A stretch of 24,873 nt of DNA from positions 1 through 24,873 of the forward strand of contig CAZUZD010000055.1 in NCBI GenBank assembly GCA_964624465.1, given 5' to 3'. The notes beneath the pieces are model-generated. The model saw nothing but the letters and a program-made list of their open reading frames with translations, did not search any database and was not told the origin of the DNA. A program made the translations under genes and the position numbers. Shown here one piece after another: positions 6,822 to 13,443 of this stretch (position 1 is its first letter; each line of letters starts with the position of its first letter). This DNA comes from CAZUZD01 sp964624465. Its GTDB lineage: Bacteria > Planctomycetota > Planctomycetia > Isosphaerales > Isosphaeraceae.

Positions 6822-8018
6822 ATGAAGATCCTCGTCGCCAACCTCGGCAGCACCAGCTTCAAGTACCGGCTCTACGACCTCGGCGCCCCGGGCGAGCCGC
6901 TGCTGGCGCGTGGCGGCGTCGAGCGGATCGGCTCCGAGTCGTCGCCGATCAAGTTCCTGAGCGATCGGGGTGCGGTCGAGGAGTCGCGCCGGATTCCCGA
7001 CCATGGGGCCGCTGTGCAGGTCTGCCTGGAGCAGCTCACCTCGCCCGAGCTGGGCGTGATCGGGTCGGCCGACGAGGTCGCCGCCATCGGGTTCAAGGCG
7101 GTGCACGCCCGCGGGCTCCAGGGCGTCTTCCGGGTCGATAACTCGGTCCTCGCCGCCATGGACGCCTACGCGAAGGTGGCACCGGCCCACAACCCGCCCT
7201 ACGTCAAGGCGATGCGGAACCTCGCCGAGCGGTTCCCCGCGATCCCGCTCGTCGCCGCCTTCGAGACCGACTTCCACCGCACGATCCCCGATCGCAACGC
7301 CCGCTACGCCATCCCCGAGGACTGGGCGACCCATCACGGCATCCGTCGCTGGGGCTTCCACGGCGCCAGCCACCGCTTCATCGCCGGCCGGATCGCCGAG
7401 CTGACCGGCAAGCCGGACATCAAGGCGATCTCCTGCCACCTGGGCGGCAGCTCCTCGCTGTGCGCCATCAAGGCCGGCCAGTCGGTGGCGTGCAGCCTGG
7501 GCATGAGCCCGCAGACGGGCCTGCCCCACAACAACCGCGTCGGCGACTTCGACGTCTTCGCCCTGCCGGCACTTCTGGACGAGACCGGTCTGTCGCTCGA
7601 TCAGATCCTCGACACCCTGGCCAATCGCTCGGGCCTGCTGGGGATCTGCGGCCACAATGACCTCCGCGACATCGAGTCGGCCGCGGACGCCGGCGATGCC
7701 CGCTCGCAGATGGCGCTGGACGTCTTCATCGGCGCGATCCGTCATTACCTGGGCGCCTACCTGCTCGACCTCGGCGGGGCGGACGCCATCGTCTTCACCG
7801 GCGGCATCGGCGAGAACTCGGCCCGCATCCGCGCCGGGGTGCTCGCCGACCTCGGCTGGTTCGGCATCGAGCTCGACCCGGCCGCCAACGCCACGGCCAA
7901 GGGCGAGGCGATCGTCAGCACCCCGAAGTCGCGGGTCGCCGTCTGGACCGTGCCGACGAACGAGGAGATCGTCGTCGCCCGCCAGGCCCGCAACCTTCTG
8001 CAGGGCGCCTCGTCCTGA
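6822..8018 (+). CDS. ackA: Acetate/propionate kinase homologue of the BMC locus
   Basis: Acyl-phosphate kinase of the ASKHA fold, 398 residues, family length. It makes ATP from an acyl-phosphate produced by PduL. Recognisable motifs: N-terminal phosphate-binding NLGSTSFKYRL, AFETDFHRTIP (D150), HHGIRRWGFHGASH (H180), the CHLGG segment, and the C-terminal FTGGIGENSARIR adenine-binding motif. Two active-site stretches differ from standard acetate kinase: HLGNGAS is HLGGSSS, and the usual EGLMMGTRSGDID region reads QTGLPHNNRVGDFD, keeping only the Arg and the GD. This fits a BMC-specific subgroup that may use lactyl-phosphate (inference). There is no obvious encapsulation peptide at either end, so the enzyme may work in the cytosol or be recruited by a partner. 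Confidence 0.93.
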   Translation: MKILVANLGSTSFKYRLYDLGAPGEPLLARGGVERIGSESSPIKFLSDRGAVEESRRIPDHGAAVQVCLEQLTSPELGVIGSADEVAAIGFKAVHARGLQGVFRVDNSVLAAMDAYAKVAPAHNPPYVKAMRNLAERFPAIPLVAAFETDFHRTIPDRNARYAIPEDWATHHGIRRWGFHGASHRFIAGRIAELTGKPDIKAISCHLGGSSSLCAIKAGQSVACSLGMSPQTGLPHNNRVGDFDVFALPALLDETGLSLDQILDTLANRSGLLGICGHNDLRDIESAADAGDARSQMALDVFIGAIRHYLGAYLLDLGGADAIVFTGGIGENSARIRAGVLADLGWFGIELDPAANATAKGEAIVSTPKSRVAVWTVPTNEEIVVARQARNLLQGASS

Positions 8019-8079
8019 CGAGCCCCGGCCCCGCAGCGCGTCCACGCCCCGTGTCCCTGGTCCCGTCCCGGAGTCGCCG

Positions 8080-8406
8080 ATGTTCGTCGCCCGCGTCACC
8101 GGCAGCCTGGTCGCCACCCAGAAGGTGGCCTCGATGACCGGGCACAAGCTCCTGCTCGTCGAGCCGTACCGGGTCGACGACAAGGGGCGGGATCGGCTGG
8201 TGCCGACCGGCCGGAGCTTCGTGGTCGTCGACTGCCTGGGCGCCGGACTCGGCGAGATGGTGCTCGTCTGCCAGGGCTCGAGCGCCCGGCTGACTCCCGA
8301 GACCGAGAAGCTGCCCATCGATGCGGTCGTGATCGCCCTGGTCGACACGGTCGATGTCGGCGGCCAGATCGTCTTCTCGAGCCGAGACGACGCGGCCGGC
8401 CGCTGA
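8080..8406 (+). CDS. BMC-P pentameric vertex protein 1 (EutN/CcmL family)
   Basis: Shell vertex protein of 108 residues forming pentamers that cap the compartment. Family features are the start MFVARVTGSLVATQKV, GHKLLLVEPYRV, VVVDCLGAGLGEMVLVCQG, SSAR, and the end PIDAVVIALVDTVDV. Of the three BMC-P proteins here it is the closest to textbook CcmL/EutN. It lies between ackA and the aldehyde dehydrogenase; the ATG at 8080 fits the family start exactly, 61 nt after the ackA stop. Confidence 0.96.
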   Translation: MFVARVTGSLVATQKVASMTGHKLLLVEPYRVDDKGRDRLVPTGRSFVVVDCLGAGLGEMVLVCQGSSARLTPETEKLPIDAVVIALVDTVDVGGQIVFSSRDDAAGR

Positions 8407-8485
8407 ACGCTGGCCCCACGCCGCTGAGTCGGAACTCGTCCGAATCGGATTTGCCCGGAACCCCTCTTCCCTGCCGGTGATCGCC

Positions 8486-9904
8486 ATGCAATTGAGCGAA
8501 GACCTGATCCGCAACGTCGTCCAGCAGGTGCTGTCGCAGATGGGCAGCGCCCCGGGCTCCGCCTCGAACGGCGTGGCGACCGGCGGCGGCCGCGACGGCG
8601 TCTTCCCGACGATCGACGGCGCGGTGGCCGCCGCCGAGGCGGCGTTCCAGACCTTCCGCCGCCGGCCGCTGGCCGACCGCGACCGCGCGGTCCAGATCGT
8701 CAAGGAGATCTGCTCCTCGCAGGCCGACGAGCTGGGTCGGCTGGAGCTGGAAGAGACGAAGATCGGCCGGCTCGATCACAAGATCGCCAAGCTCAAGGTC
8801 ACGATCCCGAAGATGCCGGGCGTCGAGTACCTTCGCACCGACAGCTCGAGCGGCGACGGCGGCCTGGTGCTGACCGACTACGCCCCGTTCGGCGTCATCG
8901 GCGCCATCACTCCCGTCACGCACAGCCTGCCGACCCTGGCCGGCAACGCGATCAGCATGCTCGCCGCCGGCAATACGGTCGTCTACAACGCGCACCCGTC
9001 GGGGGCGAAGATCGCCGCCGAAGGCGTGCGGCGGTTCAACCGGGCCTTCGCGGCGGCCCTGGGCATCGAGAACCTGCTGACGATCGTCGAGACGCCGACG
9101 CTCGAGACCGCCCAGCAGCTCTTCGATCACCGGGGCGTGAAGCTGCTCGTCGTGACGGGTGGCCCGGCGGTGGCCCGGGCGGCGCTGGCGAGTAAGAAGC
9201 GGGCGATCGTCGCCGGCCCCGGCAACCCGCCGGTCGTCGTCGATGCCACGGCCTGCATCGACAACGCCGCCCGCTCGATCGTCGATGGCGCGGCCTTCGA
9301 TAACAACCTGCTCTGCATCGGCGAGAAGCAGGTCTTCGCCGTCCACGAGATCTTCGACAAGCTGATGGACGCCATGGCCCGCTCGGGCGGGTTCCGGCTC
9401 CAGCCGGCCCAGATCGAGCTGCTGACGGCCGCCGCCTTCACGATGGGTAGCGACGGCAAGCTGCACGTCAACAAGGACCTCGTGGGCCAGGATCCCGCCG
9501 TGCTCGCCCGTTTCGCCGGCATCGAGGTGCCGAAGGGCACCCAGCTGCTCTACGGCGAGACCGACGCCGAGCACCCGTTCGTCGAGCACGAGCAGATGAT
9601 GCCGTTCGTCCCCTTCGTCCGGGTCCAGGACGTCAAGACGGCGATCGACCTGGCTCGCTCTTCGGAGCACGGCTACGAGCACACCGCCATCCTGCACTCG
9701 CGCGACACGTCGGTGATGCAGAAGATGGGCCGGATCATGAACTGCACCATCTTCGCCATCAACGGCCCGAGCACCGGGGCGCTCGGCGGCGAGGCCCCGA
9801 CCTCGTTCTCGCTGGCCGGTCCGACGGGTGAAGGGGTCACCACCCCGCTGACGTTCACCCGCCAGCGCCGCTCGGCGGTCATCGGCAGCATGCGGTTCGT
9901 CTGA
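8486..9904 (+). CDS. CoA-acylating aldehyde dehydrogenase (PduP/EutE-like) with N-terminal encapsulation peptide
   Basis: Oxidises an aldehyde to acyl-CoA with NAD+ and CoA inside the BMC; 472 residues. Residues 2-19 (LSEDLIRNVVQQVLSQMG) form an amphipathic helix followed by a Gly/Ser/Ala linker to about residue 36, the standard luminal targeting layout of PduP. The ALDH core starts near 40. FGVIGAITPVTHSLPT and AAGNTVVYNAHPS are the NAD-binding segments, VVTGGPAVAR follows, and the catalytic Cys is C277 in FDNNLLCIGEKQ, as in the EutE/PduP group. In this locus type the substrate is probably L-lactaldehyde from the class II aldolase (knowledge of the planctomycete BMC). The ATG at 8486 starts the peptide; an open frame upstream overlaps the BMC-P gene. 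Confidence 0.95.
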   Translation: MQLSEDLIRNVVQQVLSQMGSAPGSASNGVATGGGRDGVFPTIDGAVAAAEAAFQTFRRRPLADRDRAVQIVKEICSSQADELGRLELEETKIGRLDHKIAKLKVTIPKMPGVEYLRTDSSSGDGGLVLTDYAPFGVIGAITPVTHSLPTLAGNAISMLAAGNTVVYNAHPSGAKIAAEGVRRFNRAFAAALGIENLLTIVETPTLETAQQLFDHRGVKLLVVTGGPAVARAALASKKRAIVAGPGNPPVVVDATACIDNAARSIVDGAAFDNNLLCIGEKQVFAVHEIFDKLMDAMARSGGFRLQPAQIELLTAAAFTMGSDGKLHVNKDLVGQDPAVLARFAGIEVPKGTQLLYGETDAEHPFVEHEQMMPFVPFVRVQDVKTAIDLARSSEHGYEHTAILHSRDTSVMQKMGRIMNCTIFAINGPSTGALGGEAPTSFSLAGPTGEGVTTPLTFTRQRRSAVIGSMRFV

Positions 9905-9956
9905 GCGATTGACCGCTCCCCTGCCCTCCTCGTACGCCTGATCCGGAGTCCCGTCC

Positions 9957-10211
9957 ATGCAGCTCGGCCTCGTGCTGGGATCCGCCACCTCGACGGTGAA
10001 GCACTCCAGCTTCCAGTCGGAGCGCCTGCTGGTCGTCCAGCTCGTGACGGCCGATGGGCGCGAGGAGGGGGAGCCGGTGCTCGCCTTCGACCGGATGGGG
10101 GCGAGGCGTGGGGACCGGGTGATTTTGACCAGCGACGGCAAACTTCTCCAGGAGATGATCGGCCGCAATACCCCGGGGCGCTGGAGCGTCCTGGGGGTTC
10201 CGGACGCCTGA
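9957..10211 (+). CDS. BMC-P pentameric vertex protein 2 (short EutN/CcmL form)
   Basis: A short EutN/CcmL-type vertex protein of 84 residues. It starts MQLGLVLGSATSTVKHSSF, has LLVVQLVTADG, and keeps GDRVILTSDGKLLQEMIG in place of the usual GExVLVxxG segment. The end is NTPGRWSVLGV instead of PIDA..ALVD. It lies between the aldehyde dehydrogenase and the orphan gene; its stop is 2 nt before the next ATG, so the two are translationally coupled. The call is family-level; the divergence from BMC-P 1 and 3 points to a separate position in the shell or a mixed pentamer (inference). Confidence 0.9.
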   Translation: MQLGLVLGSATSTVKHSSFQSERLLVVQLVTADGREEGEPVLAFDRMGARRGDRVILTSDGKLLQEMIGRNTPGRWSVLGVPDA

Positions 10212-10213
10212 CC

Positions 10214-11038
10214 ATGACGCCGCACGGTCCCACGATCGCCGAAGTCGAAGCCGTCGTCCGGTCGGTGCTGACCGCCCTGCGGCCGGTGCTCGCCTCCGGT
10301 CACGGCCCGACGGGGGTGCCGACGGTCAGCCCGGTGTTCGCCGGTCGGCTGGTGGGCGAGCGCGACGCGGCCGCGATGGTGGCGGCCGGGGCGCCGGTGC
10401 GGATCACGCCGGGGACGGTCGTCACGCCGCTGGCCCGGGACATCCTGAAGCGGGCGGGCATCGAGCTGCGGTTCGCCTCGCAGGCCGAGCTGACCGCCAG
10501 CGGCCTGACCGGTGAGTGGGGCTTTGCTTTCGAGCCGGCCGGGGGCCAGGTCGATCCGCTTCGTCGGTCGCTGCTGGCCGATTCCGCCATCTGGAGCGAC
10601 CTGGGCGCCGACCCGCTCCAGGCTGCGGCCTGGGTGGTCGCCGGCGCCGGCCGTGGGGCGGTGGTCCTGACCGAGTCCGCCGCCCGGATCGCGTGGAGCG
10701 CCAATCAGACCGCTGGTGTGCGGGCTGCGACGGCGGTCGACCCGGCGGGGGTCGTGCGGGCGATCGAGCAACTCGGGCTGAATCTCCTGGTGGTCGAGCC
10801 GGCCGGTCGGTCGATCTTTGAGCTGAGGCATCTGTGCGCGGTCTTCCGCCGCGGGGGCGCGCCGCGGCCCCCCGCCTGGCTGGCCGACGGCGTTGGGAGC
10901 GTGAGCCATGCGGATCGCCGAGATCATCGGTCGGGTTACGGCCTCCAGGGTCCATCCCAGCCTCCGGAACGCCCGGTTCCTGATCGCGTTACCGATGCCG
11001 CGGGCCGCCCTCGAGGGGAATTCGCCCGTGCGTGGTGA
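10214..11038 (+). CDS. Orphan BMC protein: encapsulation helix plus RpiB-like core, catalytic Cys lost
   Basis: Function unknown. The frame has 274 codons. Residues 7-26 (IAEVEAVVRSVLTAL) form an N-terminal amphipathic helix like the encapsulation peptides of PduL and the aldehyde dehydrogenase. A segment ITPGTVVTPLARDILKRAGI (64-83) resembles the 'ITP.ARd...' motif found in Eut/BMC-associated proteins. Residues 149-174 align by eye to RpiB/LacAB sugar-phosphate isomerases: SANQTAGVRAA matches IAANKVxGIRAA. However, the catalytic Cys of CGTGIG is Thr153, so it is probably not an active RpiB. The last about 44 residues read out of frame through the start of the next BMC-P gene and look non-native, so the real C-terminus may lie near 10900. 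It is likely a luminal BMC cargo, scaffold or sensor. Confidence 0.75.
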   Translation: MTPHGPTIAEVEAVVRSVLTALRPVLASGHGPTGVPTVSPVFAGRLVGERDAAAMVAAGAPVRITPGTVVTPLARDILKRAGIELRFASQAELTASGLTGEWGFAFEPAGGQVDPLRRSLLADSAIWSDLGADPLQAAAWVVAGAGRGAVVLTESAARIAWSANQTAGVRAATAVDPAGVVRAIEQLGLNLLVVEPAGRSIFELRHLCAVFRRGGAPRPPAWLADGVGSVSHADRRDHRSGYGLQGPSQPPERPVPDRVTDAAGRPRGEFARAW

Positions 11039-11195
11039 GGAGGTCGTTGTCTACGACGAGCTGGGCGCCGGACCCGGCTCCCTGATCGGGCTGAGCGAGG
11101 GGGCCGAGGCCGCCAACCCCTTCCAGCCGAAGAAGGTCCCCATCGACGCCTACTGCGCCTGCCTGCTGGACCGCATCGAGGTCGGTGGCCGCTGA
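10908..11195 (+). CDS. BMC-P pentameric vertex protein 3 (EutN/CcmL family)
   Basis: EutN/CcmL-type vertex protein of 95 residues. It starts MRIAEIIGRVTASRVHPSL, with ARFLIALPMPR, then VVVYDELGAGPGSLIGLSEGAEAA and the family end VPIDAYCACLLDRIEV. The ATG at 10908 has GGGAG about 8-12 nt upstream. Its first 131 nt are overlapped by the open frame of the preceding orphan gene; the BMC-P reading is the one with clear family conservation. It is followed by a GC-rich CCGGG-CCG-CCCGG hairpin directly after the stop and a 91-nt gap to the aldolase. Confidence 0.95.
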   Translation: MRIAEIIGRVTASRVHPSLRNARFLIALPMPRAALEGNSPVRGEEVVVYDELGAGPGSLIGLSEGAEAANPFQPKKVPIDAYCACLLDRIEVGGR

Positions 11196-11208
11196 CCGGG
11201 CCGCCCGG
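11196..11208 (+). repeat. Short GC hairpin after BMC-P 3
   Basis: CCGGG (11196-11200) and CCCGG (11204-11208) with a 3-nt loop start at the base after the BMC-P 3 stop codon. There is no T-run. It may stabilise or process the mRNA ahead of the aldolase; evidence is symmetry only. Confidence 0.25.
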
Positions 11209-11286
11209 ATCCGACCTCACCCCAAATCAACCAGTTCGAACGCAGTTTCGACCCGAACCCGCGAACCGCCCGGAGAGACCCAGACC

Positions 11287-12255
11287 ATGTCCGGTTACAA
11301 CGTCATGAACGAGTGGAAGCTTCGCGAGGAGATGTGCGAGATTGGTCGGCGGGTCTACGCCAAGGGCTTCGCGGCCGCCAACGACGGCAACATCAGCTAC
11401 CGCCTCTCCGAGGACCGTGTCCTCTGCACCCCGACCCGGGTCTCGAAGGGGTACATGAAGCCGGACGATCTCTGCATCGTCGACCTCGAAGGCGGTCAGG
11501 TCTCGGGCAAGAAGAAGCGCTCGAGCGAGATCCTCATGCACCTGACCATCATGAAGGTCCGGCCCGACGTCCGCGCCGTCGTCCACTGCCACCCGCCCCA
11601 CGCCACCGCCTTCGCCGTCGCCCACGAGCCGGTGCCCAAGTGCACCATGCCCGAGTTCGAGGTCTTCCTGGGCGAGGTCGCCCTGGCTCCCTACGAGACG
11701 CCCGGGACCCAGAAGTTTGCCGATACGGTCACGCCGTACGTCAAGGACACCGACGTGATCCTGCTGGCGAACCACGGCACGGTGACCGCCGGCACCGACC
11801 TGATGGACGCGTACTTCAAGACCGAGATCATCGACGCCTACTGCCGGATCCTGCTGCTGACCCGCCAGCTCGGTCAGATCAACTACTACTCCGACGCCAA
11901 GGCGGCCGAGCTGATCAAGATCAAGCCGAACCTGGGCATCCGCGACGTCCGCCTCGAGAAGGGCCTCGAGAACTGCGACCTGTGCGGCAACAGCCTGTTC
12001 CGCGAGGGTTACAGCGACTTCCGCCCCGAGCCGCACGCCTTCATCCCCGCCAAGCTCCAGGCCGCCGCCCAGCCCGCCGCCAACGGCCATGCCTGTGCCT
12101 GTGACAAGCCCGCCGCCCCGGCCAGCAGCAGCGAGACGCCCGAGTTCGAGGCGCTGGTCAAGCGGATCACCGACCAGGTGATGCAGGCCCTGGGCGGCGG
12201 TGCGTCGGGCGCCGACGTCCAGGCCGCGGTGGCCAGGATCGCCGCCGGGCGCTGA
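11287..12255 (+). CDS. Class II aldolase (fuculose/rhamnulose-phosphate type) with NGHACAC linker and C-terminal encapsulation peptide
   Basis: Zinc-dependent aldolase of the FucA/adducin family, 322 residues against about 215 for FucA. Zinc ligands are H100 and H102 in VHCHPPH and H163 in ANHGTVTAG. The catalytic acid is E81 in SSEILMH, and GNISYR is the phosphate-binding segment. It should cleave L-fuculose-1-P or L-rhamnulose-1-P to DHAP and L-lactaldehyde, feeding the aldehyde dehydrogenase (knowledge of planctomycete BMCs). About 100 extra C-terminal residues carry NCDLCG (C230, C233), then an Ala/Pro linker with NGHACAC (266-272), then an amphipathic helix (FEALVKRITDQVMQAL, 287-302) of encapsulation type, and a final Ala-rich helix. 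The NGHACAC motif recurs in the last gene of the operon. The ATG at 11287 gives the family N-terminus. Confidence 0.93.
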   Translation: MSGYNVMNEWKLREEMCEIGRRVYAKGFAAANDGNISYRLSEDRVLCTPTRVSKGYMKPDDLCIVDLEGGQVSGKKKRSSEILMHLTIMKVRPDVRAVVHCHPPHATAFAVAHEPVPKCTMPEFEVFLGEVALAPYETPGTQKFADTVTPYVKDTDVILLANHGTVTAGTDLMDAYFKTEIIDAYCRILLLTRQLGQINYYSDAKAAELIKIKPNLGIRDVRLEKGLENCDLCGNSLFREGYSDFRPEPHAFIPAKLQAAAQPAANGHACACDKPAAPASSSETPEFEALVKRITDQVMQALGGGASGADVQAAVARIAAGR

Positions 12256-12339
12256 CACCCCGGGGCTTCCGACGCAGCGGCAACGACAGCGGACGGCTCA
12301 ATCTCCAGGCGGCAAGATCGCGAAGGACGGGACGGTCCC

Positions 12340-13443
12340 ATGAACGTGAGCATCATCGGCGGTGGCGGGCTGGTCGGGTCGTGCACCGGTTACGCGCTGC
12401 AGTGCGGCGGCAAGGTCGCCGGCATCGACATGATCGACGTCAATGCGGACCTCTGCCGCGGGCAGGCCCTCGACCTGCTGCACGGGGCCTCGCTGATCGC
12501 TGATCAGCGGATCCGGGCCACCGGCTACGAGGCGATCCCACAGAGCGACGTCATCTGCATCACCGCCGGCCTGCGCCGGAAGCCCGACGAGAGCCGGCTC
12601 GACCTGATCAACCGCAACGTCGAGCTGTTCCTGAACATCCTCGCCCAGGTGAAGGCCGCCGGCCCCCGGCCCGACGCCATCGTCGTTGTCGTCTCCAACC
12701 CGGTGGACGTACTGACCTACCTGGCGACCACGCACCTGGGCTTGCCGGCCAATCAGGTCATTGGCCTGGGCACCGTACTCGACACGGCGCGGTTCCGGAG
12801 CCTGATCTCCGAGTCGCTGCGGCTGCCGGCGACCCAGGTCACGGCCCTGATCCTTGGCGAGCACGGCGACAGCATGGTCCCGGTCTGGTCGGCGGCCCAG
12901 GCCGCCGGGCTGCCGCTGGACAAGTACCCCGGCTGGAACGCGGGCACCGCCGATGCCCTGTTTGCTCGGACCCGCGGCAGCGGTGCCGAGGTGATCAAGC
13001 TCAAGGGTGGCGCGGGGTTCGCCGTGGGGCTGTCGATCGCCGAGGTGATCCACTCGATCGCCCTCGATGCCCGTCGCATCCTCCCGGTCTCGTCGCTGGT
13101 CTCGGGCACGTACGGCCTGCGCGACGTCTGCATCTCGGTCCCGACGGTCGTCGGCCGGCGTGGGGTCGAGGCCCAGCTCGAGATCGACCTCTGGCCCAAG
13201 GAGGTCTCGGCCCTTCAGCACTCCGGACAGGTGCTCCGGGGCACCATCGAGGAGGTCCTGAAGCGCAACCCGGCAGCCGCCAGGGGGGCGGCCATCACCA
13301 CGGCCACGAAGCCCGCCGCCGTGAGCGGTTCGGACAACGGCCGGACGGTGCGCGTGACGATGGGCACCGGCGGCCATGGGGCCTCCAGCGGCTCGTCGCG
13401 GGTCACGATCTCGGGCCAGACCGGCGGAGGCCGTCGTGCTTAA
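12340..13443 (+). CDS. Lactate/malate dehydrogenase-family oxidoreductase of the BMC locus
   Basis: NAD-dependent 2-hydroxyacid dehydrogenase fold, 367 residues, about 50 longer than usual. The Rossmann motif is IIGGGGLVGS (5-14), D30 binds the NAD ribose, SNPVDVLTY is at about 119-127, and the catalytic H175 lies in LGEHGDSMVP. In the substrate loop AGLRRKPDESR, the residue that discriminates lactate from malate dehydrogenase (Gln or Arg, position 102 in LDH numbering) is Arg80, as in malate dehydrogenases, although planctomycete BMC homologues are usually called lactate dehydrogenase. It probably recycles NADH made by the aldehyde dehydrogenase (inference). The last about 55 residues are Gly/Ser/Thr/Ala-rich low complexity with no clear helix. 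The stop overlaps the next start by 8 nt. Confidence 0.9.
   Translation: MNVSIIGGGGLVGSCTGYALQCGGKVAGIDMIDVNADLCRGQALDLLHGASLIADQRIRATGYEAIPQSDVICITAGLRRKPDESRLDLINRNVELFLNILAQVKAAGPRPDAIVVVVSNPVDVLTYLATTHLGLPANQVIGLGTVLDTARFRSLISESLRLPATQVTALILGEHGDSMVPVWSAAQAAGLPLDKYPGWNAGTADALFARTRGSGAEVIKLKGGAGFAVGLSIAEVIHSIALDARRILPVSSLVSGTYGLRDVCISVPTVVGRRGVEAQLEIDLWPKEVSALQHSGQVLRGTIEEVLKRNPAAARGAAITTATKPAAVSGSDNGRTVRVTMGTGGHGASSGSSRVTISGQTGGGRRA

Noticed and set aside
8096..10927. A 943-codon open frame on the minus strand through the BMC genes
   Set aside because: It is antisense to five clear genes and its product is low-complexity, Arg/Gly/Asp-rich with no domain. High GC keeps such frames open.
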